The notes: generated by a model not told the origin, from the letters alone. A stretch of 36,423 nt of DNA from Gaiellasilicea sp035575835 (GCA_035575835.1 DATLXM010000167.1:1-36423), one strand, 5' to 3'; shown: positions 1 to 8,057, counted from the first letter of the stretch. Made by a program: numbers and translations.

Positions 1-72
1 GCACGAATCGCCTCGCTCCGGCTGACCCTCGACAGCGGCTTCGGGCCCGAGACCGGGGTCTGGACCTTCTAA
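1..72 (+). CDS. C-terminal end of an unidentified protein (partial)
   Basis: Frame 1 is open from the window edge to a TAA at 70-72 and encodes the last 23 residues of a protein ending in ETGVWTF. The fragment is too short to assign a family. It runs in the same direction as the amidohydrolase that starts 10 bases after its stop, so the two could be cotranscribed. The stop codon also forms the first bases of a possible -10 element for that gene. Confidence 0.55.
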   Translation, partial: ARIASLRLTLDSGFGPETGVWTF

Positions 73-75
73 GCT
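70..75 (+). promoter_or_regulatory. Possible leaderless -10 element (TAAGCT)
   Basis: TAAGCT lies 7 nt upstream of the GTG at 83, the distance expected when transcription starts at or next to the start codon. There is no Shine-Dalgarno before the GTG. The first three bases are the TAA stop of the upstream gene, so a chance match is more likely here than at the other sites of this kind. Confidence 0.35.
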
Positions 76-82
76 CGCCGCC

Positions 83-1381
83 GTGAGGCGCGTGCTCTCA
101 GCAGATTGGGTGCTGCCCGTCGAGGGCGCGCCGATCCAGAACGGTGCCGTCGCGATCGAGGACGGCCGACTCGCCGCCGTCGGCACGCCTGCAGAACTCG
201 GCGAGGGCGAGCACTTCCCGAACGCCGCGATCGTGCCCGGCTTCGTCAACGCCCATACGCATCTCGAGTACGCGGTCTACGCGGGGTTCGGCGACGGGCA
301 GTCCTTCGCGCCGTGGCTCGCGACCCACATCGAGCGCAAGGCCCGGATTGAGCGCGACGAGATGGAGGCGATCGCGCGCCTCGGCGCTGCCGAGTGCCTC
401 GCCTCTGGGATCACCACCGTCGGGGACGCGGCCTTCGCCGGCGCGAGTGCCCACGCGTGCGCAGAGCTCGGCCTTCGGGCGATCGTCTACCTCGAGGTCT
501 TCGGGAGCGACCCGCGCGAGGCGATGCGCCAGTACGAGGACAAGCTCGCGTACGTGACGCCGGTGCTCTCCGGCCTGGTGCGGGCCGGGGTCTCGCCGCA
601 CGCGCCGTACACGTGCTCGACCGAGGTCTACGCCGCGTGCCTCGAGCTCGGGGTGCCCGTGATGACTCACTTGAACGAGAGCCAGGACGAGATCGACTGG
701 CTCGAGCGCGGCGAAGGGCCGATGCAGCCCGTCGCGCACCTCCTCGTCCCGCCCGACGGCCAGACGGGCATCCGGCGGCTCGCGGCCGCCGGGCTGCTCG
801 ACAGCTCGATCGTGGCTGCGCACTGCGTCAAGCTCGAGGCGGACGAGGTGGCGTTGCTCGCGCAGCACGACGTCGCGGTCGCACACTGCCCCCGTTCCAA
901 TTCGTTCCTCGGGTGCGGGATCGCGCCTCTCTCCGAGTTGCGCGCGGCCGGCCTGCGCATCGGGGTCGGCACCGACGGTGTTTCCTCGGTTCCCTCGCAC
1001 GACTACTTCGAGGAGTTGCGGGCGGTCGTCGCCTTCGCTCGCGCCCGCACCGAGACCGCGGCCGGGCTGTCGCCGGCCGAAGCGCTCGAGCTGGCCACGA
1101 TCGGGGGAGCGCGCGCCCTCGGGCTCGACGCGGAGATCGGCTCGCTCGTTCAGGGCAAGCGTGCGGACCTGGCGATCGTGGGGCTCGAGGGATCCCCGTT
1201 CCTGCCCTGGGAGGATCCCGCCTCGGCCGTGGTCTTCGGCGGCGGCCCCCACCGGATCCTCGCTACCCTCGTCGACGGTGAGACGCGATATGAGAGAGGA
1301 AGAAGCGAATGGCCCGGGCTGACCGCCGCCGCGGCGCAAGCCCGAAACCGCCTGCTGGCGGGCGAGCCCGCAAGGACGTAG
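83..1381 (+). CDS. ATZ/TRZ-family amidohydrolase, possible aminodeoxyfutalosine deaminase
   Basis: This is a metal-dependent deaminase of the amidohydrolase superfamily (432 aa, GTG start). Visible active-site residues are the HTH metal pair H58/H60 in the first barrel strand, H173, H196 and E199 in THLNES, H247 in AAHC, H268, and D298 in GTDG. This is the layout of MTA/SAH and aminodeoxyfutalosine deaminases. The motif CPRSNSFLGCG fits the futalosine-type (MqnX) branch, which removes the amino group of aminodeoxyfutalosine in menaquinone synthesis. No other mqn gene is visible, so the substrate is an inference; guanine, cytosine or S-adenosylhomocysteine deaminase are alternatives. The small N- and C-terminal beta domain is present. 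Its 3' end overlaps the next gene by 73 nt. Confidence 0.85.
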   Translation: MRRVLSADWVLPVEGAPIQNGAVAIEDGRLAAVGTPAELGEGEHFPNAAIVPGFVNAHTHLEYAVYAGFGDGQSFAPWLATHIERKARIERDEMEAIARLGAAECLASGITTVGDAAFAGASAHACAELGLRAIVYLEVFGSDPREAMRQYEDKLAYVTPVLSGLVRAGVSPHAPYTCSTEVYAACLELGVPVMTHLNESQDEIDWLERGEGPMQPVAHLLVPPDGQTGIRRLAAAGLLDSSIVAAHCVKLEADEVALLAQHDVAVAHCPRSNSFLGCGIAPLSELRAAGLRIGVGTDGVSSVPSHDYFEELRAVVAFARARTETAAGLSPAEALELATIGGARALGLDAEIGSLVQGKRADLAIVGLEGSPFLPWEDPASAVVFGGGPHRILATLVDGETRYERGRSEWPGLTAAAAQARNRLLAGEPART

Positions 1382-2175
1382 CCCAGGCGAACTACGAGGA
1401 CACGATGTTCTTCACGCGGCTGCGCCGGCACGCCAAGTGGATGTTCGTGTTCCTCGCGCTCATCTTCGCGGGTGGCTTCGTCGTCTTCGGCGTCGGCGCG
1501 AACAACGCAGGCACCGGGATCGGCGACATCCTCCAGGGCGACGGCGGGGGTGGAAACGGCGTCCTCTCCGTCTCCGACGCGCGCGAGCGGGTGCGCGAGA
1601 GCCCGAACGACGCCTCCGCCCAGCGGGAGCTCGCAACGGCGCTCGAGACCGACGGGCAGAACGACGAGGCGATCAAGACCCTCAACGCCTACCTCAAGCT
1701 GCGCCCGAAAGATCAGGACGCGCTCCGGGAGCTCGCCGGCCTCTACCTGACGAAGGGGAACGGGTTCCAGGGCGAGGCTCAGAACGCCCAGATCCGCGCC
1801 GGCTACCTGACCGCGGGGTCGACCTTCTCCGAGCCGTTGAAGCTCGGGACCCAGGGCGCGACGCTCGGCGAGGATCCGATCACGACCGCGGTCACGACCG
1901 AGGCAAACGAGGCGATCAACGCCGCGATCACGAAAGCGCAGGGGGCATACACCGATGCCGTCACGACCTACGAGAAGCTGGTCGCGGTCGCACCGAAGGA
2001 TCCGCAGGTGCAGCTCGAGCTGGCCCAGACGGCCGAGCAGGTGCGCGACTTCCCCAAGGCGATCGCTGCGTACAAGCGCTTCATCGTCCTCGCTCCCGAC
2101 GATCCGAGCGCCGAGATCGTCAAGACCCAGATCACGCAGCTGCAGGCCGCACTCCAGCCCGCGGCGTCAGGTTAG
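1309..2175 (+). CDS. Membrane-anchored tetratricopeptide repeat protein
   Basis: A 288-residue protein with a basic cytoplasmic N-terminus, one transmembrane helix at about 44-63, a Gly/Asp-rich linker and TPR-type helical repeats from about 85 to 280 (for example SAQRELATALETDG and PQVQLELAQTAEQ). The topology suggests an outward-facing TPR scaffold held by one helix. The ATG at 1309 is chosen because AGAGGAAG lies just upstream at good spacing; it puts the start inside the amidohydrolase gene. A later ATG at 1405 would keep the whole membrane segment and is the main alternative. The function is unknown; TPR domains bind proteins, here probably in the envelope. Confidence 0.75.
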   Translation: MARADRRRGASPKPPAGGRARKDVAQANYEDTMFFTRLRRHAKWMFVFLALIFAGGFVVFGVGANNAGTGIGDILQGDGGGGNGVLSVSDARERVRESPNDASAQRELATALETDGQNDEAIKTLNAYLKLRPKDQDALRELAGLYLTKGNGFQGEAQNAQIRAGYLTAGSTFSEPLKLGTQGATLGEDPITTAVTTEANEAINAAITKAQGAYTDAVTTYEKLVAVAPKDPQVQLELAQTAEQVRDFPKAIAAYKRFIVLAPDDPSAEIVKTQITQLQAALQPAASG

Positions 2176-2195
2176 ACTCACCCCCGTCCGGGAAA
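2171..2195 (+). promoter_or_regulatory. Possible sigma-B/F-type promoter before the STAS gene
   Basis: GTTAGA (2171-2176), a 13-nt spacer, then GGGAAA (2190-2195). This resembles the general-stress sigma consensus (GTTTAA, 12-14 nt, GGGTAT) and lies 41 nt before the ATG at 2237. A short palindrome, CTGTC-G-GACAG (2211-2221), sits between it and the gene. The match is partial, and the -35 part overlaps the stop of the TPR gene. Confidence 0.3.
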
Positions 2196-2236
2196 AACGC
2201 GGTTCACTTACTGTCGGACAGACCGGGGGCATGCGA

Positions 2237-2596
2237 ATGAATTTCGACGTCAAGACCGAGAAGCTGAGCGATCAGCAATACGTGATCTCCCTCGCGGGCG
2301 AGGTGGATCTCTACACCGCCCCCGAGTTCAAGCAGCAGCTACTCGAGGTGATCGATCAGGGCGGCCGTGACGTGATCGTCGACCTGAGCTCGACGACGTT
2401 CATCGACTCGACGACGCTCGGCGTCCTCGTCGGCGGAGTCAAGCGGCTGCGCACGAACGAGGGGCAGCTCTCGCTCGTCTGCAGCGACCGGAACATCACC
2501 AAGATCTTCGAGATCACCGGTCTCGACCGGGTCTTCACGATCCACGCGACGCGCGACGAGGCCGTCGAGTCGCTCGGGACCGGGTCGACCGCCTAG
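2237..2596 (+). CDS. STAS-domain anti-sigma factor antagonist
   Basis: A small single-domain protein (119 aa) of the SpoIIAA/RsbV family. In partner-switching such proteins bind an anti-sigma kinase when unphosphorylated and so free a sigma factor. The conserved loop FIDSTTLGVLVGG carries the expected phospho-acceptor serine, Ser58, after Asp57. The remainder fits the STAS fold (GEVDLYTAPEFKQQLLEVI helix-1 region, then DVIVDLS). No RsbW-type kinase or sigma gene is in the window, so its partner must lie elsewhere. The ATG at 2237 is preferred because the GGGGG run at 2225-2229 sits 7 nt ahead; the ATG at 2231 would add two residues. The cytochrome gene begins one base after its stop. Confidence 0.88.
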   Translation: MNFDVKTEKLSDQQYVISLAGEVDLYTAPEFKQQLLEVIDQGGRDVIVDLSSTTFIDSTTLGVLVGGVKRLRTNEGQLSLVCSDRNITKIFEITGLDRVFTIHATRDEAVESLGTGSTA

Positions 2597-2597
2597 G

Positions 2598-3344
2598 TTG
2601 CGCAGGCTCCTCGGTGCCTGCGCGGTCTCGCTCGCGGCGCTCGCCGCGACCGGCTGCGGCACCGTCGGGCTCTCGGAGGCCGGGGACGGGAACGCCGCGA
2701 GCGGCAAGCCGCTCTTCACGCAAAAGTGCGGCTCGTGCCACGTCCTCGCGGACGCCGGGACGAAGGGGCAGATCGGGCCGAACCTGGACGACGCCTTCTT
2801 GCAGTCGCGCGCGGACGGGCTCGGAGAGTCGACCGTGCAGTCGGTCGTCCGCGGCCAGATCGAGTACCCGATCCAGGAGCCGTCCACGGGGTCGCCGGGA
2901 ATGCCTGGGCCGGACACGCTTCTCCCGGAGTGCGCGGGAGACTCGACCGACGACCCGCCGGGGTGCGTCGAGGATCAGGACGAGGCCGCCGAGAACATCG
3001 CCGCCTATGTCGCGTCCGTGGCGGGAAAGCCGACCGCGGGCACGCCGGCCTCCGGCGCGGACGACAGCGGCTCGACGACACCGAAGCTCGGTGCGGGCGG
3101 CGGCGGGCCCGACGGCGAGGCGATCTTCGCCCAGGCCGGCTGCGGCGGCTGCCACGCGCTCGAGGCAGCGGGCGCATCCGGCAACGTGGGCCCGAGCCTC
3201 GACGACACGAAGCCTTCGAAGGAACTCGTGATCGAGCGCGTCACCAACGGGAAAGGGGCGATGCCGTCCTTCTCGGCCGACTACACGCCCGACGAGATCG
3301 CCGCGGTCGCCGACTACGTCGTCGAAGCGATAAGCGGCCGCTGA
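2598..3344 (+). CDS. Diheme c-type cytochrome lipoprotein
   Basis: A 248-residue exported electron carrier. The N-terminus has a lipoprotein signal with acceptor Cys20 (LAATGC). Two class I cytochrome c domains follow: C44-GS-C47-H48 and C182-GG-C185-H186. Likely axial methionines are M102 (GMPGP) and M222 (AMPSF). The domains are joined by a Gly/Ser/Pro-rich linker at about 145-172. The first domain has an insertion with two extra cysteines (C112, C123), perhaps a disulfide. It starts with TTG one base after the STAS stop. It converges on the caa3 oxidase operon, and a membrane-tethered diheme cytochrome could hand electrons to that enzyme's own cytochrome domain; this pairing is inferred from proximity. 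Confidence 0.88.
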   Translation: MRRLLGACAVSLAALAATGCGTVGLSEAGDGNAASGKPLFTQKCGSCHVLADAGTKGQIGPNLDDAFLQSRADGLGESTVQSVVRGQIEYPIQEPSTGSPGMPGPDTLLPECAGDSTDDPPGCVEDQDEAAENIAAYVASVAGKPTAGTPASGADDSGSTTPKLGAGGGGPDGEAIFAQAGCGGCHALEAAGASGNVGPSLDDTKPSKELVIERVTNGKGAMPSFSADYTPDEIAAVADYVVEAISGR

Positions 3345-3389
3345 CCTAGACCGGGGCGAGCTCAGGGCAGGCGTGACCCGAGCACCTGC

Positions 3390-3605
3390 TCACGCACTCC
3401 CTCCGCCTTGCGGCGCAGGACCTGGCGGCTCAGGTGTCGACCGCTGGAAGAAGCGCCGGAGCGCGAGGGCCGTGAGCGCGAGAAAGACCGCCAGCCCGAG
3501 CCAGGTGTTCAGCGCCGCGGCTCCGACGATCAGCGCGAAGTAGGCCACCGTGAGCAGGACGAACCGGAACGCCTCTGCCTCACTGCGGAGAGGATTCCGA
3601 GGCAC
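3390..3605 (-). CDS. Small two-helix membrane protein at the end of the oxidase operon
   Basis: A 71-residue protein with two predicted transmembrane helices (about 13-32 and 36-51) and a Pro/Gly-rich tail. It starts with GTG 7 nt after the stop of coxC and closes the operon. Its position and size match the small subunit-IV-like proteins that often follow subunit III in actinobacterial and Bacillus caa3 operons (CoxD/CtaF-type), but I see no diagnostic motif, so the subunit assignment is inferred from context only. Confidence 0.7.
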   Translation of the reverse strand: MPRNPLRSEAEAFRFVLLTVAYFALIVGAAALNTWLGLAVFLALTALALRRFFQRSTPEPPGPAPQGGGSA

Positions 3606-3612
3606 GACCGGC

Positions 3613-4227
3613 TCAGAGGAGGTAGATCGTCGCGTACACGACGATCCACATCACGTCGACGAAGTGCCAGTAGATCCCCGGAATCTCGACCCCGTGGTGA
3701 TGCTCTGGCGTGTAATGCCCGCGGAACGCCCGCACCGTCGCGACGGCCAGGAGCGTCAGGCCGATGAAGACGTGAGCGCCGTGCAGGCCCGTCAGGCCGA
3801 AGAAGATCGTCCCGAAGGCGCCGTCGGCCGGGTTGAACCCGATGCGCGCGTACTCGAGCATCTGGGTGACGAGGAATGCCGACCCCATCAGCAGAGTCAG
3901 GACGAGCCCGGCCTGGAGCCCTGCACGGTTGCCGCGCTTCACCGACTGCAACGCCCAGTGCATCGTGAAGCTCGAGGTCACGAGCACCGCCGTGTTCACG
4001 CCCGCCACGAAGACAGGGAGATGGAACGGCTCGAGCGGCCAGCCCTGCGCCTCGGGGTTGACGACCCGGACGAAGAAGTACGCGGTGAAGAAGGCCCCGA
4101 AGAGCATCGCCTCGGAGGCGATGAAGAGGAACATCCCGAGCACGCTGGCGCTGACCCTCGAGCTCTGGTTCGCAATCGGCGGCCCGTGATGCCCGCTCTG
4201 GGCCTGCGGCTCGGCGTGCGCGCTCAC
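3613..4227 (-). CDS. coxC: Cytochrome c oxidase subunit III
   Basis: A 204-residue integral membrane protein with the subunit III hallmarks: SEAMLFGAFFTAYFF in the first core helix, a GLTGLHGAHVFIGL helix, and a terminal YWHFVDVMWIVVY motif. Five hydrophobic helices are visible, the usual number for the short bacterial form lacking the first two helices. Subunit III stabilises the oxidase core and holds lipid near the oxygen and proton entry paths. GTG start, 10 nt after the stop of the stress-protein gene; part of the coxB-coxA-usp-coxC operon. Confidence 0.95.
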   Translation of the reverse strand: MSAHAEPQAQSGHHGPPIANQSSRVSASVLGMFLFIASEAMLFGAFFTAYFFVRVVNPEAQGWPLEPFHLPVFVAGVNTAVLVTSSFTMHWALQSVKRGNRAGLQAGLVLTLLMGSAFLVTQMLEYARIGFNPADGAFGTIFFGLTGLHGAHVFIGLTLLAVATVRAFRGHYTPEHHHGVEIPGIYWHFVDVMWIVVYATIYLL

Positions 4228-4237
4228 GGCTCCGTCC

Positions 4238-5095
4238 TCATGCCTGGGCCCCGACCTCGGCCCGCGCCTGCTCGGGTTGGACGACGACGTGCTCGACGGG
4301 CACCTTTGCCTCGCTCTTCAACCGGCCGATCAGGTCGCGCCGCAGCCAGGAGCCGCGCTGCTCCGGGAACGTCGAGACGAGGATCGAGTCGACCCGCTCG
4401 TCGCGGACGGCGTGCATCGCGGCGGTAAACGGATCGGGGTGCGCGACCTGGCCGTGCGCGTCGATGCCCTCGGCGCGCAGGCGGGCGAGCGCCGCCCGGA
4501 GCCGGCTCTCGGCCTGCGGATGCGAGCCCTGCGTCGGATCGCTCTGGGGACAGATGATCAGGAAGCTGACGCGCTCACCTTCGCGCGACTTCTCCCGGAT
4601 CCGATCGAGGAGCGGCTCGCCGAGCACCGTCTCGTTCGCGATCACCAGCACGTTCTCGGCCCCCACACGTGCGGCTACGTCCGAGACGACGTGCGCCACG
4701 GGGCGGTCGCCGGCCGCCTTCCGGATCTCGTCGAGCAGGTTCCGGCGCCGCCAGCCCGACTTGGACTCGGGATGGGTGGAGACGATCAGCTCGTCCGGGT
4801 CGTCGCGCGCGATCGCGTCGCGGACAGCCGTGAGCGCGTCGTTGTCGACAACATCGCCCATCGCCGGTACTCCCGCCTCGCGCAGCTTGGCGAGCGTCCG
4901 CTCGAGGCGTCGGCCCGCCGAGGCGCGGCGCGAGTTCTCATAGACGACGTACCCCTCCCGGGGAGTGTTGACCGGCGCGATCACCTGCACGAGGACGTCG
5001 CGACCCTCCGCGTGGGCCCGCACTGCCTCGATCAGCTCGTCCCCGGTCAGGGTCTCGTTCGCGACGACGAGGATCTTCAGCGATCCGTCGCTCAA
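4238..5095 (-). CDS. Tandem universal-stress-like protein within the oxidase operon
   Basis: A 285-residue soluble protein made of two homologous alpha/beta domains. The first starts with ILVVANETLTGDELIEAV (about 6-140), the second with VLVIANETVLGEPLLDRI (about 145-275). Both have the Usp/HUP-like order: a hydrophobic strand, then a switch to helix. Each half ends with a matching signature, ELIVSTHPESKSGWRRRNL and SILVSTFPEQRGSWLRRDL, showing internal duplication. Canonical UspA ATP-binding GxxGS is not obvious. The start is taken as TTG at 5095, which overlaps the coxA stop (TTGA) and follows GAGGAGGAG. The gene lies between subunits I and III, an unusual place. It may sense nucleotide or redox state for the oxidase, but this is inference. 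Confidence 0.85.
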   Translation of the reverse strand: MSDGSLKILVVANETLTGDELIEAVRAHAEGRDVLVQVIAPVNTPREGYVVYENSRRASAGRRLERTLAKLREAGVPAMGDVVDNDALTAVRDAIARDDPDELIVSTHPESKSGWRRRNLLDEIRKAAGDRPVAHVVSDVAARVGAENVLVIANETVLGEPLLDRIREKSREGERVSFLIICPQSDPTQGSHPQAESRLRAALARLRAEGIDAHGQVAHPDPFTAAMHAVRDERVDSILVSTFPEQRGSWLRRDLIGRLKSEAKVPVEHVVVQPEQARAEVGAQA

Positions 5096-7047
5096 TGCAC
5101 CCGCTCCTCCTCGGGCACGCCGGCGTCGGCGCCCGAGCCTCCGGTGAGCACGGCATGCCGCGCCCCGGGAACGCCGTACTCGTACGGCCCGGCGACCACC
5201 CGCGGGATCTCGTCGAAGTTGAAGATGGGCGGCGGCGAGGTGACCTGCCATTCGAGCGTCATCGCCCGCCAGGGGTTCGACGGCGCGATCGCGCCACGGT
5301 GCCAGCTGATGATCATGTTGTAGAAGAAGACGATCGTCGAGGCACCGAGCAGGAACGAGAAGATCGAGATCACCATGTTCCAGTCGCCGAATTGCTCCGA
5401 GTAGTCGGCCACTCGTCTCGGCATCCCCTGCAGGCCGATCCAGTGCATAGGGAAAAACGTGCCGTTGAAGCCGATGAACGTGAGCCAGAAGTGCGTCTTC
5501 CCGAGCTTCTCGCTGTACATCCGGCCCGTCATCTTCGGGAACCAGTAGTAGACCCCGGCGAAGATCGTGAAGACGGAGCCGCCGAAGAGCACGTAGTGGA
5601 TGTGCGCGACGATGAAGTACGTGTCCGAGGCGGCGATGTCGATCGGGATCGAGGCGAGAAAGATCCCGGAGAGGCCGCCGAGCACGAACATCGAGAGGAA
5701 GCCGAGCGCGAAGAGCATCGGCGTCCGCAGATGGATTCGCCCCTCCCACATGGTCGCGAGCCAGGAGAAGATCTTGATCCCCGTCGGGACCGCGATGATC
5801 ATCGACGTGACCATCATCGGCACGCGCAGCCACGGCGCCATCCCGGCGACGAACATGTGGTGCGCCCAGACGGAGAAGCCGAGCACGAGGATCCCCATCA
5901 GCGAAAGCGCCATCAGCCGGTAGCCGAAGATCGGCTTCCGCGAGAAGACGGCGATCACCTCGGAGACGATCCCGAAGCCGGGCAGCATCATGATGTAGAC
6001 GGCCGGGTGGGAGTAGAACCAGAAGATGTGCTGGTAGGCGAGCGTATAGCCGCCTTCCTCCACCCTGAAGAAGTTCGTGTGCATCACCCGGTCGAACATC
6101 ACGAAGAACTGGGAGCCGGCGATGAACGGCGTCGCGATCACGACGAGGAGTGAGGTCGTGAAGTTCGCCCAGACGAGGAGCGGCATCCGCCAGAAGGTCA
6201 TTCCCGGCGCGCGCATCGTGATGATCGTGACCAGGAAGTTGAGCGCGGTCATGATCGAGCTCGCGCCTGCCCACTGGACGCCCATGTTGAAGAACACCTG
6301 CCCGAGTGGCTGGTCGGACGCGAGTGGTGCGTAGCTCGTCCAGCCGGTCGCGAAGGCGCCGCCCGGGGCCAGGAAGGCGCAGAGGAACATCACTCCGGCG
6401 ACCGGCAGCAGCCAGAAGGAGAGCGCGTTCAGCCGCGGGAAGGCCATGTCCGGGGCGCCGAGCATCAGCGGCACCGCGAAGTTCGCGAGGCCGGCGAAGG
6501 CCGGGATGATGAAGAGGAAGATCATCAGCGCGGCGTGCTCGGAGACGAGGCCGTTGTAGGTCTGCGTGTCCACGAACTGCATGTCCGGCTTCGCGAGCTC
6601 GGCTCGGACGAACATCGCCATCAGGCCGCCGATCACGAAGAAGAAGAACGTCGTCACGAGGTACTGGACGCCGATCACCTTGTGGTCCGTGTTGACCTTG
6701 AAGTAGTCCTTCCAGCTCGTGGCGCCGTGGCTCGCGTGGTCGTCGACGCGGGTCGGGCGGCCGGAGATGTAGTAGGCCCAGTAGTCGAAGGCTCCGATTC
6801 CGGTCAGGAAGCCGAGAGGCGCCATCGTCAGGGATGCGACCACCGTCAGCGGCGTCCAGTCGACGACCGGGTCGTAATGCCCGAGCCAGCGGAAGAAGAC
6901 GACGATCCCGAAGCCGATCGCCCAGAAGAGCGGTGTCGTCCACGCCGCGCGGAGGTAGCCTGGGTAGCGGAGCCGCGCGAGGCCCCCCGGCGGCCGCGAC
7001 GCGGGCGCGTGGTGCGGGTCGGGCGCTGTGTGGACGATCTCGGTCAA
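5092..7047 (-). CDS. coxA: Cytochrome c oxidase subunit I, A2-type (caa3)
   Basis: The catalytic subunit of a proton-pumping heme-copper oxidase, 651 aa. The low-spin heme ligands are H171 (SEHAALMIF) and H484. The high-spin heme ligand is H482 (AHIHYV). CuB ligands are H347, H396 and H397, with the cross-linked Tyr at Y351 and the K-channel lysine at K425. The usual Glu of GHPEVY is replaced: the sequence reads YSHPAVY (345-351), the YS signature of A2 oxidases. About 120 residues precede the conserved DHKVIG, including two extra hydrophobic segments (about 39-57 and 66-87), longer than most subunits I. The TTG start is one base after the coxB stop and has a good GGGAGGGAA ribosome site. Confidence 0.96.
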   Translation of the reverse strand: MTEIVHTAPDPHHAPASRPPGGLARLRYPGYLRAAWTTPLFWAIGFGIVVFFRWLGHYDPVVDWTPLTVVASLTMAPLGFLTGIGAFDYWAYYISGRPTRVDDHASHGATSWKDYFKVNTDHKVIGVQYLVTTFFFFVIGGLMAMFVRAELAKPDMQFVDTQTYNGLVSEHAALMIFLFIIPAFAGLANFAVPLMLGAPDMAFPRLNALSFWLLPVAGVMFLCAFLAPGGAFATGWTSYAPLASDQPLGQVFFNMGVQWAGASSIMTALNFLVTIITMRAPGMTFWRMPLLVWANFTTSLLVVIATPFIAGSQFFVMFDRVMHTNFFRVEEGGYTLAYQHIFWFYSHPAVYIMMLPGFGIVSEVIAVFSRKPIFGYRLMALSLMGILVLGFSVWAHHMFVAGMAPWLRVPMMVTSMIIAVPTGIKIFSWLATMWEGRIHLRTPMLFALGFLSMFVLGGLSGIFLASIPIDIAASDTYFIVAHIHYVLFGGSVFTIFAGVYYWFPKMTGRMYSEKLGKTHFWLTFIGFNGTFFPMHWIGLQGMPRRVADYSEQFGDWNMVISIFSFLLGASTIVFFYNMIISWHRGAIAPSNPWRAMTLEWQVTSPPPIFNFDEIPRVVAGPYEYGVPGARHAVLTGGSGADAGVPEEERVH

Positions 7048-7048
7048 G

Positions 7049-8050
7049 CTAGTTCCCTCCCTGGCCGTCGCTCAGATACTGCACGAGCGCGTCGATCTGC
7101 CCCTCGGTCAACGACTTGTCGTAGGTGTTCGGCATCACGTCGCCCTGGTAGCCGGGTGCCAGCACGGCGTTCGGGTCGACGATCGACTCGAGGATGTAGG
7201 CATCGACGGGCTTCCCACCCGAGTCGATCTCGTCCAGGGAAGGCCCGACCGCGGAGTCCGTTCCCGCCGGCTCGAAGGCGTGGCAGCCGCCGCAGCCTGC
7301 GGCCGTGTAGACCGCCGCACCGTCGTCGGCAGCGGCGGGAGCGCCGTCACCGCTCGCGGCTCGCTTCAGGAACGCCTGGTAGTCGGTCGCCTCCACGACC
7401 TGCACCTGCGCCCGCATCGTCGCGTGGCCGAGCCCGCAGAGCTCCGTGCAGACGAGCGAGTAGCTGCCGATCCGCGTCGGCGTGATCACGAGCGTCGTCT
7501 CGATCCCGGGCACGGCGTCCGACTTCTGCCCGAACTCGGGCACCCAGAACGAGTGGATCACGTCGAGGGAGTGCAGAGTCAGCTTGACTGCCCGGCCGAC
7601 CGGGAGGACGAGGCTGCCGGAGGTCGTCTTGTCCGGATACTCGAACTTCCACGCGAACTGCTGGGCGGTGACCGCGATCCGGAGCGGGTTCTTGCCTGCA
7701 TCGTCGTTCTTTGCGAGGACGACGGCGCTGACCACCGAGATCGCGGTGACGAGGACGGTCGGGATCGCCGTCCAGATGATCTCGAGCCCGGTATGGCCGT
7801 GCACGGGTGGCCCGTCGCGCTCGTCGTCGTCGGCGGCGCGGAACTTGAGGACGGAATAGGCGATCGCGGCCATCACGATCGCGAAGATCCCGATGCAGAT
7901 CACCGTCGTGAACCAGAAGGTGAACTCGATCCGATCCATCTCCTCCGAGGCGGAGGTAGGCAGCCAGGGGATCAGGACGGCGGCCAGGGACGCAATCGTC
8001 CCGGCGATGACGCCGTAGATCGTGATGCGGACGATCGAGCCCCTGCGCAC
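7049..8050 (-). CDS. coxB: Cytochrome c oxidase subunit II with fused cytochrome c domain
   Basis: First gene of the oxidase operon, 333 aa. Two N-terminal transmembrane helices (about 8-30 and 42-68, with a further hydrophobic stretch near 92-113) lead to the external cupredoxin domain. The CuA site is complete: H166, C201, E203, C205, H209 and M212 (CTELCGLGHATM). A linker leads to a cytochrome c domain with C253-GG-C256-H257 and probable Met ligand M306, which defines the caa3 type. Electrons pass from this heme to CuA and then to subunit I. The gene starts with GTG; no Shine-Dalgarno is seen, and a TAGGCT hexamer lies 7 nt upstream. Confidence 0.96.
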   Translation of the reverse strand: MRRGSIVRITIYGVIAGTIASLAAVLIPWLPTSASEEMDRIEFTFWFTTVICIGIFAIVMAAIAYSVLKFRAADDDERDGPPVHGHTGLEIIWTAIPTVLVTAISVVSAVVLAKNDDAGKNPLRIAVTAQQFAWKFEYPDKTTSGSLVLPVGRAVKLTLHSLDVIHSFWVPEFGQKSDAVPGIETTLVITPTRIGSYSLVCTELCGLGHATMRAQVQVVEATDYQAFLKRAASGDGAPAAADDGAAVYTAAGCGGCHAFEPAGTDSAVGPSLDEIDSGGKPVDAYILESIVDPNAVLAPGYQGDVMPNTYDKSLTEGQIDALVQYLSDGQGGN

Positions 8051-8057
8051 CGCGGCG

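Noticed and set aside
98..1339. 413-residue minus-strand frame opposite the amidohydrolase
   Set aside because: The plus-strand gene has all catalytic motifs; this frame has none and is biased in composition.
4238..6943. 901-residue minus-strand frame covering coxA
   Set aside because: Only its last third (the stress protein) makes sense; the rest is an off-frame reading of coxA rich in Arg and Asp. The real start is TTG 5095.
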